A stretch of 64,000 nt of DNA from Pseudomonas sp. HOU2 (GTDB taxonomy: Bacteria; Pseudomonadota; Gammaproteobacteria; Pseudomonadales; Pseudomonadaceae), in assembly GCF_040729435.1 (NCBI RefSeq), contig NZ_CP160398.1, positions 1,488,001-1,552,000 of the forward strand, given 5' to 3'. The position numbers were made by a program, and so were the translations under genes. Positions 25,555 to 34,671 of the stretch are shown piece by piece. How positions within the stretch are numbered: the stretch's first letter is position 1; every line of letters begins with the position of its first letter. The notes under the pieces were generated by a model. It had not been told where the DNA came from. It did not search any database and was given only the letters and a program-made list of their open reading frames with translations.

Positions 25555-26607
25555 ATGTACACCGCTATCGGTTATGCCGCCCAATCGGCCACCACTCCCC
25601 TCGCCCCGATGAAATTCGAACGCCGCAGCCCACGCGCTGACGACGTGGCGATCGAGATCCTGTACTGCGGCGTCTGCCACTCCGACATCCACCAGGCGCG
25701 CAACGAATGGGGCATCGCGGTTTATCCGTTGATGCCCGGCCACGAGATCGTCGGTAAAGTCACCGCCGTTGGTGCGAACGTCACCCAACATAAAGTAGGC
25801 GATCTGGTCGGCGTTGGCTGCATGGTCGACTCCTGCCGCACCTGCGCCGCCTGCCAGCAGAACCTTGAGCAATACTGCCTCGAAGGCCCGACCATGACCT
25901 ACGCCACCCCGGACCGGGTCGATGGCAGCAACACCATGGGCGGCTACTCGGACAGCATCGTGGTCAGCGAGCACTTCGTCGTGCGCATCCCGGAAAAGCT
26001 GGATCTGGCCAGCGCCGCGCCGATCCTCTGCGCCGGCATCACCACCTACTCGCCGCTCAAGCATTACGGGGTCAAGGCCGGCGACAAGGTCGGGATTCTC
26101 GGTATGGGCGGCCTCGGCCACATGGGCATCAAGTTTGCCAAGGCACTGGGCGCGGAAGTCACGCTGTTCACCCGCTCGGCGAGCAAGGCCGAAGAAGGTC
26201 GTCGTCAGGGCGCCGATCACGTGATCGTCTCCACCGATGCCGAGCAGATGGCCGCCGCCGCAGGCCAATTCGACTTCCTGCTCGACACCATCCCGGTGCA
26301 GCATGATCTCAATCCGTACCTACAAACCCTGCGCTTTGATGGCGTGCACATTCTGGTCGGCCTGATCGAACCGATCGATCCGCCCGTGCACGCCGCCAAC
26401 CTGGTGCTGGGCCGTCGCGTGCTGGCCGGTTCGTTGATCGGCGGCATTGCCGAAACCCAGGAAGTGCTGGATTTCTGCGCCGAGCACAACATCACCTGCG
26501 ACATCGAAATGCTCGACATCCGCCAGATCAACGAAGCTTATGCGCGGATGATTGCCGGTGACGTGAAGTATCGCTTCGTGATCGACATGGCGACGCTGAA
26601 GCTTTAA
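25555..26607 (+). CDS. NAD(P)-dependent zinc alcohol dehydrogenase (YahK/CAD type)
   Basis: Medium-chain alcohol/aldehyde reductase of 350 aa. Catalytic zinc ligands are in YCGVCHSD and GHE; structural zinc Cys residues are in CRTCAACQQNLEQYC; the Rossmann motif is GMGGLGHMG. This belongs to the cinnamyl-alcohol-dehydrogenase branch, which reduces broad-range aldehydes, usually with NADPH. The ATG at 25555 has GAGG 6 bases upstream; the longer open frame to 25399 is not homologous. Its stop overlaps the convergent iclR stop (shared TTTAAA). Confidence 0.92.
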   Translation: MYTAIGYAAQSATTPLAPMKFERRSPRADDVAIEILYCGVCHSDIHQARNEWGIAVYPLMPGHEIVGKVTAVGANVTQHKVGDLVGVGCMVDSCRTCAACQQNLEQYCLEGPTMTYATPDRVDGSNTMGGYSDSIVVSEHFVVRIPEKLDLASAAPILCAGITTYSPLKHYGVKAGDKVGILGMGGLGHMGIKFAKALGAEVTLFTRSASKAEEGRRQGADHVIVSTDAEQMAAAAGQFDFLLDTIPVQHDLNPYLQTLRFDGVHILVGLIEPIDPPVHAANLVLGRRVLAGSLIGGIAETQEVLDFCAEHNITCDIEMLDIRQINEAYARMIAGDVKYRFVIDMATLKL

Positions 26608-27407
26608 ACCTTCAGACCGAGTTCTGCCGAGAGCCGGGCTGTGACCCCTTTGATCAGGGGGATCAGCTCGGCCATTTTTTCCAGCGGCATGTACGGCACG
26701 GTGCTGGCGATACTGATCGCCGCGACAATGCGCTTGCTCGCATCACGAATCGGCGCCGCCACGCAGCGGATCGACGGTTCGTTGTCTTCCAGATCGAAGG
26801 CGTAGCCGCCGGCCACGTACTCGGTCATGCGCTGCTCGAGCTGCTCCCACGATTGCTGCGGATGCTGCGGCCAGAACTGACTTTTCCCACCCGCCGGCAG
26901 GCTGATGTCGTACAAGCGCTGCCAATCCTGCGGCGCATCGTCGAGCATCAAGGCCTTGCCGATCCCGGTGCGTGCCAGCGGCATGCGGTGGCCGACCCGC
27001 GAGCGCATTTCCGGGCCATTGCGCCCCGGATTCTTCAGCAGGTACAACACCTCGTCGCCCTCACGAATCCCCAGGTGCACGGTGTCGCCGGTCAATGCCG
27101 ACAACTCATTCAGATAGGGCGCGGCCAGACTCACCAGCGGCAACTCTTCGCGGGCCTGAAACCCCAGCTCGATCAGTTTTGGCCCCAGCAGATAGCCGAT
27201 TTGCGGCACCACGCGCAGGTAACGTTCGTCCACCAGGCAACTGGCCAGACGATGGGTGGTGCTGCGCGTGGTGCCGATCAGCCGGGCGATCTCTTTCAGA
27301 TCACGGGCGCCACTGGCCACCGCCTGCACCACACCCAGGCCGCGAAGCAGGGTCTGGGTGCCGGTGGGTGCGGCGTCCTTGGTTTTTTCCGGGGCGTCTT
27401 CCTGCAT
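26604..27407 (-). CDS. IclR family regulator, last gene of the dgo operon
   Basis: A 267-aa IclR-type regulator. The winged helix lies at about residues 20-75 (DLKEIARLIGTTRSTTHRLA) and the effector domain beyond 90 (DEVLYLLKNPGRNGPEMRSR and GIGKALMLDD). It follows dgoT by 60 bases on the same strand, so it probably regulates the galactonate genes. IclR-family operators are short palindromes; the best candidate is TCCCATATTATGGGA upstream of dgoK, repeated almost exactly upstream of the sugar dehydrogenase at 44.6 kb. The ligand is probably galactonate or a pathway intermediate (inference). Confidence 0.9.
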   Translation of the reverse strand: MQEDAPEKTKDAAPTGTQTLLRGLGVVQAVASGARDLKEIARLIGTTRSTTHRLASCLVDERYLRVVPQIGYLLGPKLIELGFQAREELPLVSLAAPYLNELSALTGDTVHLGIREGDEVLYLLKNPGRNGPEMRSRVGHRMPLARTGIGKALMLDDAPQDWQRLYDISLPAGGKSQFWPQHPQQSWEQLEQRMTEYVAGGYAFDLEDNEPSIRCVAAPIRDASKRIVAAISIASTVPYMPLEKMAELIPLIKGVTARLSAELGLKV

Positions 27408-27467
27408 ATCCAGCCTTTACCGTTGAGCGAGGGAACGGGCGGCATTATGGTCGCCCGACGCAGACCA

Positions 27468-28772
27468 CTACAACTCGATACGCTCGACCTTGCCTACCAG
27501 AAACACGTAGGACAATGCACCGATCAGCGCCAGAACCGCGATGTAGGTGATCGCCGGGGCAAACGAATCGCCACTGGCGAGGAACCCGATGACGATCGGC
27601 GTGGCAATCGCCGACAGGTTGCCGATGAAGTTGAACACCCCACCGGTCAAGCCGAGCAAGCGCGCCGGAGCCAGGGTCGAGACCAGCGACCAGGTGATCG
27701 AGGCCAGACCGTTGCCGAAAAACGCCAGCGCGAGGAAGGCAATCACCAGCGGTGTCGATTCAACGAAATTGGCACCGATGATCGAGGTGGAAATCAACAG
27801 TCCGCCAATGATCGGCAACTTGCGCGCAAAACCCACGCTGCAGCCACGGCGAATCAGCAAGTCGGAAAAGAACCCCGAACACAGCACGCCAATGAACGCG
27901 GCCAGAAACGGCAGTGATGCCAGCAGGCCGGACTTGATGAAGTCCATGCCGCGATATTTCACCAGGTAGGTCGGGAACCACGTCAGGAAAAACCACAGCG
28001 TCGAGTTCAGGCAGAACTGGCCGAGGTAGATGCCCCACAATTTGCGCTTGCTCAGGACGATGCCGAGGTCGGTCCAGCTGAACGACGCCTTGGCCGTCTG
28101 CGCTTGAATATCCACCAGCCCGCCGCCTTCGCGGATCAGGTCGATCTCCGCGTTGTTGGCGCCCTTGAAATCCCGCGGTTCGCGATACACCGCGTACCAG
28201 ATCGCCGCCCAGACAATCCCCGCCGCACCGGTGGCGACGAACACCATGTGCCAGCCGAACTCATGTTGCAGCCAGGCCAGCACCGGCGTCAGAAACGCCA
28301 GGCCGACAAACTGCCCGGAAGTGTAGAAACCAATCGCCGTGGCCCGCTCGCGCTCGGGAAACCAGGTGGTGACCACGCGGCTGTTGATCGGATAGGCCGG
28401 TGCTTCCAGCGCGCCGACCGCCATGCGCAGCACGAACAGCGCAATGAAACTTGCGGCAAAGCCGAGCAGCACCGTGGCCAGCGACCACAGCAGCAGCGCG
28501 ACGCTATAAAGGATGCGCGGCGGCACCCGATCCACCAGCCAGCCGCCGGGGATCTGCATCGCGGCGTAGGTCCAGCCGAACGCCGAGAAAATCAGCCCGA
28601 CATGCACCGGGTCGATGCCCAGTTCGCTGGTCAGCGCGGGCGCGGCAATCGACAGGTTGCTGCGGTCGAGGTAGTTGATGACCACGGTGATGAACAACAG
28701 CACCATGATGAAAAACCGCTTGCGGCTAGGCGTGACTAAAGACGCCTGCCCGGTGAGGGTTTGCGTTGGCAT
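27468..28772 (-). CDS. dgoT: MFS transporter, D-galactonate/hexonate ACS family
   Basis: Proton-coupled inner-membrane importer of 434 aa with 12 predicted helices. The ACS-family start is seen in VVINYLDRSNLSIAAPAL, and WTYAAMQIPGGWLVDRVP carries the loop 2-3 motif. It lies between dgoD and iclR in the galactonate cluster, so D-galactonate is the likely substrate, although the family also takes glucarate and galactarate. The start at 28772 (MPTQTLTGQ) follows a run of C residues without a clear ribosome-binding site. A REP pair separates it from dgoD and may lower its expression relative to the enzymes. Confidence 0.88.
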   Translation of the reverse strand: MPTQTLTGQASLVTPSRKRFFIMVLLFITVVINYLDRSNLSIAAPALTSELGIDPVHVGLIFSAFGWTYAAMQIPGGWLVDRVPPRILYSVALLLWSLATVLLGFAASFIALFVLRMAVGALEAPAYPINSRVVTTWFPERERATAIGFYTSGQFVGLAFLTPVLAWLQHEFGWHMVFVATGAAGIVWAAIWYAVYREPRDFKGANNAEIDLIREGGGLVDIQAQTAKASFSWTDLGIVLSKRKLWGIYLGQFCLNSTLWFFLTWFPTYLVKYRGMDFIKSGLLASLPFLAAFIGVLCSGFFSDLLIRRGCSVGFARKLPIIGGLLISTSIIGANFVESTPLVIAFLALAFFGNGLASITWSLVSTLAPARLLGLTGGVFNFIGNLSAIATPIVIGFLASGDSFAPAITYIAVLALIGALSYVFLVGKVERIEL

Positions 28773-28828
28773 GGGGGGTGCCTCTTCTTATGATTATTTG
28801 AGGACAGTCGTAAAACTTGCGCCGAACC

Positions 28829-28920
28829 CTGTGGGAGCTGGCTTGCCAGCGATAGCGGTGCATCTGTCACATCAATGCCGGATGTGCCGCCGTCATCGCT
28901 GGCAAGCCAGCTCCCACAGG
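28829..28920. repeat. REP pair, family B, inside the dgo operon
   Basis: Inverted family B units between dgoD and dgoT. In the transcript they would form a stable hairpin that could protect the dgoKAD part from 3' decay. Confidence 0.9.
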
Positions 28921-28945
28921 GGAATTGTGGGGGGTCAGAAGGCAC

Positions 28946-30094
28946 TCACCACTCGGCAAAACTGCCATCGGCATGGCGCCAGATCGGGTTGCGCCAGCGG
29001 TGGCCGACCGCCGCACGTTCGATCACGTATTCCTCGTTGATCTCAATGCCCAACCCCGGCCCATTCGGGATCTTCACGAAACCCTGGTCGTAGTCGAACA
29101 CCCGCGGATCCTTCACATAGTCGAGCAGATCGTTGCTCTCGTTGTAATGGATACCCAGGCTCTGCTCCTGGATAAACGCGTTGTAACAAGCCGCATCCAG
29201 TTGCAGGCACGCCGCCAGCGCAATCGGCCCCAACGGGCAATGCAGTGCCAGCGCCACGTCGTAGGCTTCGGCCATGTTGGCGATCTTGCGAGTTTCAGTG
29301 ATACCACCAGCGTGGGAGGCATCGGGCTGGATGATGTCGACGTAGCCTTCGCTCAACACCCGCTTGAAATCCCAGCGCGAGAACAGCCGCTCACCGAGGG
29401 CAATCGGCGTGCTGGTCAACGGTGCCAGCTCTTTCAGCGCTTCATAGTTTTCGCTGAGCACCGGTTCTTCGATGAACATCAGTTTGTACGGGTCGAGTTC
29501 CTTCATCAGCACCTTGGCCATCGGCTTGTGCACCCGGCCATGGAAGTCGACGCCAATGCCGACGTTAGGCCCGACGGCATCGCGCACCGCAGCCACGTTG
29601 GCCAGGGCCAGATCGACTTTCTCGAAGGAATCGAGGAATTGCAGCTCTTCGGTGCCGTTCATTTTCACCGCAGTAAAACCCCGGCTCACCGCCTCTTTCG
29701 CGGCACGCGCGGTGTCGGCTGGGCGATCGCCACCGATCCACGAATACACGCGGATCTTGTCGCGCACCTGACCACCGAGCAGATCACTGACCGACACACC
29801 GAGGGCCTTGCCCTTGATGTCCCACAGCGCCTGATCGATACCGGCCAGCGCACTCATGTGGATCGCGCCACCACGGTAGAAGCCGCCGCGATACAGCACG
29901 GTCCAGATGTCCTCGATGTTGCGTGGGTCTTTGCCGATCAGGTAGTCGGACAATTCCTCAACGGCAGCGGCAACAGTGTGGGCGCGGCCTTCGACCACGG
30001 GTTCACCCCAACCGGTCACGCCCTCGTCGGTTTCAACCTTTAGGAAGCACCAGCGCGGCGGCACGATGAAGGTGGTGAGTTTGGTGATTTTCAT
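28946..30094 (-). CDS. dgoD: D-galactonate dehydratase
   Basis: Enolase-superfamily dehydratase that converts D-galactonate to 2-dehydro-3-deoxy-D-galactonate. Length is 382 aa, as in E. coli. Metal ligands lie in [16 protein letters not shown] and IALGERL (Asp, Glu, Glu), and LHCPLGP carries the catalytic His. The start [15 protein letters not shown] is the family start. It lies 48 bases after dgoA in the order K-A-D. The product is phosphorylated by DgoK and cleaved by DgoA. Confidence 0.96.
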   Translation of the reverse strand: MKITKLTTFIVPPRWCFLKVETDEGVTGWGEPVVEGRAHTVAAAVEELSDYLIGKDPRNIEDIWTVLYRGGFYRGGAIHMSALAGIDQALWDIKGKALGVSVSDLLGGQVRDKIRVYSWIGGDRPADTARAAKEAVSRGFTAVKMNGTEELQFLDSFEKVDLALANVAAVRDAVGPNVGIGVDFHGRVHKPMAKVLMKELDPYKLMFIEEPVLSENYEALKELAPLTSTPIALGERLFSRWDFKRVLSEGYVDIIQPDASHAGGITETRKIANMAEAYDVALALHCPLGPIALAACLQLDAACYNAFIQEQSLGIHYNESNDLLDYVKDPRVFDYDQGFVKIPNGPGLGIEINEEYVIERAAVGHRWRNPIWRHADGSFAEW

Positions 30095-30142
30095 CTGCTT
30101 GTCTCTCTTGTTAGATGCAGCGCACGCAGCGCCGGATAAATC

Positions 30143-30763
30143 TCAGCGAAGGGCCTTCCAGGCAGCGACGTAGGCCTTGGCATTGACGGCGACTTGCTCA
30201 ACGCTCATGCCCGGTTTGAACAGGCCGGAACCGAGGCCGAAACCTTTCACGCCAGCGTCGATGAACGCTTGCATGTTGTCTGGGGTGATCCCGCCGACCG
30301 GCGCCAGCACCGTCCCGGAGGGCAACACCGCGAGCCATGCCTTGACCACCGCCGGGGCCATCTGCTCGGCCGGGAACAGCTTGAGAATGTCCGCGCCCTC
30401 CTCCAGCGCCGCGAACGCTTCGGTCGGCGTGGCGACACCCGGCGACAGGTACAACCCCGCCGCTTTCGCCGCACGCAGCACTTTGGCGTCGCTGTGCGGC
30501 ATGACGATCACCTGGCCGCCGGCGGCTTTCACCAACTCGACCTGCTCCGGGGTCAACACCGTGCCGGCACCGATCAGGCAATCGGCGGGCAAGGTCTGAC
30601 GCAGGATGCGGATACTTTCGTACGGCGACGGCGAATTGAGCGGTACTTCGATGACGCGAAATCCGGCGGCGTACAGGACTTCTCCGACCGCTGCGGCTTC
30701 CTGCGGATGCAGGCCACGCAGGATCGCGATCAGACCATTTTGTGCCAGTGCTTGCTTGAGCAT
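30143..30763 (-). CDS. dgoA: 2-dehydro-3-deoxy-6-phosphogalactonate aldolase
   Basis: Class I aldolase of the KDPG/KDPGal family, 206 aa, giving pyruvate and glyceraldehyde-3-phosphate. LIAILRGLHPQEA carries the catalytic Glu/Arg strand, LIGAGTVLTPEQV is conserved, and the Schiff-base Lys is in ADILKLFPAEQ. The ATG at 30763 has GGAGG seven bases upstream; the longer open frame (to 30985) overlaps dgoK and is spurious. It starts 19 bases after the dgoK stop. Confidence 0.95.
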   Translation of the reverse strand: MLKQALAQNGLIAILRGLHPQEAAAVGEVLYAAGFRVIEVPLNSPSPYESIRILRQTLPADCLIGAGTVLTPEQVELVKAAGGQVIVMPHSDAKVLRAAKAAGLYLSPGVATPTEAFAALEEGADILKLFPAEQMAPAVVKAWLAVLPSGTVLAPVGGITPDNMQAFIDAGVKGFGLGSGLFKPGMSVEQVAVNAKAYVAAWKALR

Positions 30764-30782
30764 GTCAGGCCTCCAGTCAGGG

Positions 30783-31772
30783 TTAACGGGATGAGGAATC
30801 GAGCAGTCCGGCGGCCAGCGCCAGTTGCCACAGGCCGCGCTCGGTGGCCTGCTCGGCCAGCGCCACCCGGGCGAAACCGCAGGCGTCCAGCGCACGGCTG
30901 TAGCGGGCGCAGAGTTGTGCGTTGCCAATGAGGATGATCGAGGGCAGATGCGCACTGTTGCGTCGACGCCGCTGGGCTGCGGCAAGCGCTACCAGCTCAT
31001 GGCCAATCATCAGGCCGGAGAGGTAATCCGCTTGCGCCGTCGGCGCCAGTTCGCCGGTCAGTCCCAGGGTGCGGGCACTGAATAATGTGGAGAGCACGCC
31101 CAGCTCGCCGTCCGCCGACAGTGCCACTTGCACACCACGGTCAAATGCCACGCCGTCGAACGCCACCCCCTGTTGCTGGGTACGCCCGAGAATGCTGTGT
31201 TCACTGAGCACGGCGAACACTTCGCCGGTCATGAACGTATCGAAATGGGTGATGCAGCCCTCGAGCACTTCCACCCATTTGGAATGGCTGCCCGGCAGAC
31301 CGATCAACAGATCGCCGCCAGCATCGACCGGCAGGTTCTGCAGCACGCCAAGGACCTGGGTTTCTTCACCGCGCATCACGTTGGGCAGGCGTGAACGCTG
31401 AATCACGCCCGGCACGATGTGCACCCGTGTGCCGCGCAGACTGACCACTGTTTGTAGGGAATTTCCGAGATTGGCGACGTTCGCCGGCGTTTCGCAGTAG
31501 GCCGCTTCGCGCCAGCCCTGGGCGCTGCCGACCATGCCGCAGGCGATCACCGGCAGATCCGGCTGCGCATCGAGCCAGTCGCCACAGGCGTCTTCGAAGG
31601 CCAGTTCAAAACCATCGGCGCATTCACCACCGTTGATGACTCGCGGCGTCTTCGGTAACTGCATGATCCCGGACGACAGCGCACGCTGCTCCAGCACCAC
31701 GCCACCGGCCGCGAGTTTGTAAGCACGTAATGAGGTCGTCCCCCAATCGAGCGCGATCAATTGCGCCTGCAT
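30783..31772 (-). CDS. dgoK: 2-dehydro-3-deoxygalactonokinase
   Basis: Sugar-acid kinase that phosphorylates 2-dehydro-3-deoxygalactonate at C6. The 329-aa protein has the actin-fold N-terminus ALDWGTTSLRAY, and IGLPGSHSKWVEV is typical of DgoK. It is the first gene of the dgo operon. Its start (MQAQLIALDWG) is preceded by AGGTGAAG and by AAAAACAA, an Hfq/Crc-type motif. The promoter and operator lie at 31811-31869. The first codons resemble those of a leader ORF at 44523, see there. Confidence 0.95.
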   Translation of the reverse strand: MQAQLIALDWGTTSLRAYKLAAGGVVLEQRALSSGIMQLPKTPRVINGGECADGFELAFEDACGDWLDAQPDLPVIACGMVGSAQGWREAAYCETPANVANLGNSLQTVVSLRGTRVHIVPGVIQRSRLPNVMRGEETQVLGVLQNLPVDAGGDLLIGLPGSHSKWVEVLEGCITHFDTFMTGEVFAVLSEHSILGRTQQQGVAFDGVAFDRGVQVALSADGELGVLSTLFSARTLGLTGELAPTAQADYLSGLMIGHELVALAAAQRRRRNSAHLPSIILIGNAQLCARYSRALDACGFARVALAEQATERGLWQLALAAGLLDSSSR

Positions 31773-31785
31773 CGCTTCACCTGTT

Positions 31786-31793
31786 TTGTTTTT
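31786..31793 (-). promoter_or_regulatory. putative Hfq/Crc (CA) motif in the dgoK leader
   Basis: On the transcript AAAAACAA, matching AANAANAA, just upstream of the AGGTG ribosome-binding site of dgoK. In pseudomonads Hfq with Crc binds such motifs and blocks translation when preferred carbon sources are present. Confidence 0.5.
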
Positions 31794-31810
31794 GGCAGTG
31801 AGTGCGAGGG

Positions 31811-31869
31811 ACTATAAACCTGGGCGCAGGAAAATCTCAATATATAAATATCATTCCCATATTATGGGA
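31811..31869 (-). promoter_or_regulatory. dgo promoter and palindromic operator
   Basis: On the minus strand TTGAGA (31840-31835), 18 bases, TATAGT (31816-31811). A palindrome TCCCA-TATTA-TGGGA (31855-31869) is centred 24.5 bp upstream of the -35, a position that suits an activator. The whole block is repeated at 44578-44637. Confidence 0.7.
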
Positions 31870-31962
31870 TTTACAAGTGTAACAGCCGTTTCTTCGCCAA
31901 ATCTCTAAAATGCCGATCCCATTCACGCGACGACCGCTCTCGACAGGTTCAAGGAAGAAAAA

Positions 31963-32436
31963 ATGAAAACCGCTTTAAAGGCGTTACTGCTCTGCAGCGC
32001 ACTCTGCTTCGCGGCGATCGCCAGCGCCTTGCCCGCTATCAAGGAGGGTGATATCTGGGCTTACAACACCCGGCCGGGTGAAGAAGCCTCGACCTTGACC
32101 ATCCTCAAAATCGAAAGCTATCCGCACTACGGCACCGTCGTGCATATCCGCGTTGATGGCATTCGGATGACCAACCCGGTCACCGGAGGCGAGATCACCG
32201 CAATGCCCCACCTGCCTTTTCAGGCCGAGGCTTTGCAGCGCAGCCTGACTCGGTGCGTGGGAGAAACGGCGCAGATTCCAGATTTCAGCCAGGGCTACAC
32301 CTACTGGAAAGCGGCCTTCGATGAAGAGAAGGCCGGGGCATTCAAGATTTCCGTGCGAAAGACACTGGATGGGTTGCTGAGCGGCAATTGGGAAATGACT
32401 GATGATGAAACAGCCAAAACCACCTCGACGCCCTGA
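31963..32436 (+). CDS. hypothetical secreted protein
   Basis: A 157-aa protein with a signal peptide (LKALLLCSALCFAAIASA, cleavage near residue 22) and a mature domain beginning LPAIKEGDIWAYNTRPGEE. I do not recognise a named family. An AGGAAG ribosome-binding site lies before the ATG. It is divergent from dgoK, with about 190 bp between starts that also contain the dgo operator, so the two could share regulation. The C-terminus is Thr-rich (AKTTSTP). It converges on a GNAT gene, with three bases between the two stops. Confidence 0.72.
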   Translation: MKTALKALLLCSALCFAAIASALPAIKEGDIWAYNTRPGEEASTLTILKIESYPHYGTVVHIRVDGIRMTNPVTGGEITAMPHLPFQAEALQRSLTRCVGETAQIPDFSQGYTYWKAAFDEEKAGAFKISVRKTLDGLLSGNWEMTDDETAKTTSTP

Positions 32437-32439
32437 GAA

Positions 32440-32919
32440 TCATCCCTCGGCAAACTCGCGCAACACCTTGCCATCCATGCGATAGCGCACCCACTCTTCC
32501 TGCGGCTGCGCGCCGAGGGATTTGTAGAATTCGATGGCCGGGGTGTTCCAGTCCAGCACGCTCCATTCGAAGCGCCCACAGTCGTTGTCGCAGGCGATTT
32601 TCGCCAGATGCCGCAGTAGGGTTTTGCCGGCGCCGCCGCCGCGTTGTTCAGGGGTGATGTAGAGGTCTTCGAGGTACAGGCAGTTGCTGCCCAGCCATGT
32701 CGAATAGCTGAAGAAGAACACCGCAAAACCGATCGGCACACCGTCACGCAGGCAGATCAAGCCGTGGGCGGTCGCGCCTTCGCTGAACAGGCTGCGCTCG
32801 ATGTCGGTGACGTTGGCGATCACTTCGTGGCGAGCCTTTTCGAAATCTGCCAGTTCGGTGATAAAGGCGAGGATTTGCGGCGCATCGCTGGGGGTCGCCG
32901 GGCGGATTTCGATCGTCAT
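32440..32919 (-). CDS. GNAT family N-acetyltransferase
   Basis: A 159-aa acetyltransferase with IRPATPSDAPQILAFI, ELADFEKARHEV, LYLEDLYITPEQRGGGAGKTLL (acetyl-CoA loop) and WSVLDWNTPAIEFYKSLGA. This pattern is close to the diamine/spermidine N1-acetyltransferase (SSAT-like) subgroup, so a small amine substrate is plausible but unproven. The start is at 32919 (MTIEIRPA). It is convergent with the secreted protein gene. Confidence 0.85.
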   Translation of the reverse strand: MTIEIRPATPSDAPQILAFITELADFEKARHEVIANVTDIERSLFSEGATAHGLICLRDGVPIGFAVFFFSYSTWLGSNCLYLEDLYITPEQRGGGAGKTLLRHLAKIACDNDCGRFEWSVLDWNTPAIEFYKSLGAQPQEEWVRYRMDGKVLREFAEG

Positions 32920-33002
32920 GGACGGGCCTTGTCGGAAATGGAAAGCGCCATACTAAAGCCGTGGGCGGCGCTCGTCACATGCCAAACCTGGTAGAGAACC
33001 TT

Positions 33003-33095
33003 GTGGTGTGGGGATTCATCCCCGATGGGTTGCGCAGCAGCCCTGAAAAACCGGAGTGCATCGCACTCCATTGGGGATAAATCCCCTCACCACAG
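33003..33095. repeat. palindromic intergenic repeat, family E
   Basis: GTGGGGATTCATCCCCGATG and an imperfect inverted partner (TTGGGGATAAATCCCC) around GGAGTGCATCGCACTCC, a second perfect hairpin. A different unit from the REPs of families A-D; seen once in the window. Confidence 0.75.
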
Positions 33096-33140
33096 CAGTA
33101 TCATGCGCATCAAAATTTGGGTAAGTCTGCAAGGATGTTC

Positions 33141-33794
33141 ATGAACGCCACTGCTTTTGCGCCGCTCACCTCACTCGCCGCCGAGTTGTTGCCCCATGCT
33201 CTGGAGCCGTCCGACGACGGCGCCCATGACCTCGCGCATCTGCAACGGGTCTGGCACAACGTGCGGACCTTTCAGGTCGAGGAAGGCGGTGACCTTGAAG
33301 TGCTGCTCGCCGCGGTATTGCTGCACGATTGCGTGTCCGTCGAGAAGAACTCGCCCCTGCGCTCGCAGGCTTCGCGCCTCGCCGCAGAGAAAGCTGCCAA
33401 CGTGCTGGCGGAACTGGATTGGTCCGCCAGCAAAATCGCCGCCGTCACCCACGCTATCGAAGCCCACAGTTTCTCCGCCAACATCACCCCGCTGACCCTC
33501 GAAGCAAAAATCGTCCAGGATGCCGACCGTCTCGACTCGCTGGGCATGCTTGGCGTGGCCCGCACCTTTTACGTCGCCGGGCGCATGGGCAGTGCGCTGT
33601 ACGACCCGCTCGACCCTGAAGCCAGGGAGCGCGACTACAACGACACACGTTTCTGCCTCGACCACTTCCAGACCAAACTGCTGCACCTCGCCGACGGTTT
33701 TCAGACCGAAACCGGTCAGCGTCTGGCGCAGATCCGCCATCAGCGCCTGAAGGGTTTCATGGAGCAGTTCAAGGAAGAAATCGGCCTCGACTGA
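33141..33794 (+). CDS. HD domain phosphohydrolase
   Basis: A 217-aa HD-superfamily metal-dependent phosphohydrolase of the YedJ type. The pattern is visible as HDLAHLQRVWHN, then LLAAVLLHDCVS (HD pair), then the downstream QDADRLDSLGMLGVARTF aspartate segment. The substrate is unknown; relatives hydrolyse nucleotides. The ATG at 33141 is chosen because AAGG at 33131-33134 is 6 bases upstream; another ATG lies at 33135. Monocistronic. Confidence 0.87.
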   Translation: MNATAFAPLTSLAAELLPHALEPSDDGAHDLAHLQRVWHNVRTFQVEEGGDLEVLLAAVLLHDCVSVEKNSPLRSQASRLAAEKAANVLAELDWSASKIAAVTHAIEAHSFSANITPLTLEAKIVQDADRLDSLGMLGVARTFYVAGRMGSALYDPLDPEARERDYNDTRFCLDHFQTKLLHLADGFQTETGQRLAQIRHQRLKGFMEQFKEEIGLD

Positions 33795-33891
33795 TGACCC
33801 TGTGTCTCGACCGTTCGTCGTTCATCAGGCACCAATCCAATCCAGGGGCAGACCAACGACAGGTAAGGAATTCAATCACTGGAGAAGCCCT

Positions 33892-34236
33892 ATGATCCCG
33901 TCAAGGTTGACTGCCCTCGTCTTCGCCGCCCTGCTGAGTCCTGCGGTTTTCGCCGCGTCTACCACCGCAGCAGGCACCGGTCCTACCGATCCGGTTCCGT
34001 CGCCACGCGCTCCCGCCATTAACAGTGCCCCAGGCATGAACACCGATGGCTCCGGGGTCCCGTTGATCAACCAGCCACCTGCCACCGGCACCGATCCCCG
34101 TACCCAAGGCAGTGACCCCGGTCGCCAGGGTGGCATGAACACCCCCGACTCCCCCGCCACCCCCGATAACGCCGGCCCCGGCATCGGGTCGAAAACCACC
34201 ACCGGTGGCTCGGGCTCTGAAGGTGCCGGCCAGTAG
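33892..34236 (+). CDS. hypothetical secreted low-complexity protein
   Basis: A 114-aa protein with a signal peptide (LTALVFAALLSPAVFAAS). The rest is a Gly/Pro/Ser/Thr/Asn-rich, probably disordered stretch with repeated TGTDP, PDSPATPDN and TTTGGSGSEG. No fold or family recognised. GGAG lies 7 bases before the ATG at 33892; the longer in-frame start at 33802 gives a non-secreted leader. It is followed at short distance by two other small stress-type proteins on the same strand. Confidence 0.65.
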   Translation: MIPSRLTALVFAALLSPAVFAASTTAAGTGPTDPVPSPRAPAINSAPGMNTDGSGVPLINQPPATGTDPRTQGSDPGRQGGMNTPDSPATPDNAGPGIGSKTTTGGSGSEGAGQ

Positions 34237-34280
34237 TTCGCCGACGCGAGCGTCCTATTCACATCCATGAAGAGGTAACC

Positions 34281-34535
34281 ATGAACGTCGATAAAAACCT
34301 GGAAAAAGAAGTCCTCACCCGCCTGCTGCACGCCCATCCGAGTGGGCTTGGCAAAGAGGTGCTGGACAACTATCGCGGTGAGAAAGTGGTGGCCAGCGCC
34401 CTCGCCGCCCTGCAGGATCGCGGGCTGATCCACCATGGTCATGTGACCTGCAACGAGGCCGGCGAACACTCGTTGAATCTGCCGATCAAGCTCAGTGCGG
34501 CTGGCGTCGAAGCGGCGCGAAAGTTGGATGTCTAG
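34281..34535 (+). CDS. small conserved hypothetical protein, winged-helix-like
   Basis: An 84-aa protein: MNVDKNLEKEVLTRLLHAHP, then GKEVLDNYRGEKVVASALAA, then LQDRGLIHHGHVTC. The alternation of helices and the LAALQDRGLI stretch look like a degenerate winged helix, but no DNA-binding evidence exists. AGAGG precedes the ATG by five bases. It starts 44 bases after the secreted protein and may be co-transcribed with it. Confidence 0.68.
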   Translation: MNVDKNLEKEVLTRLLHAHPSGLGKEVLDNYRGEKVVASALAALQDRGLIHHGHVTCNEAGEHSLNLPIKLSAAGVEAARKLDV

Positions 34536-34563
34536 AAGCTGTGGTTGTGTGAACGCATGATCG

Positions 34564-34636
34564 TGCAGGAGCTGCCGCAGGCTGCGATCTTTTGATTTTC
34601 AAGATCAAAGGATCGCAGCCTGCGGCCGCTCCTACA
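34564..34636. repeat. REP pair, family C
   Basis: Inverted family C units (GCAGGAGCTGCCGCAGGCTG and complement) between two small genes. Confidence 0.88.
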
Positions 34637-34671
34637 CAAGAAACCCATCTACTGATGCAAGGAGAAATCCC

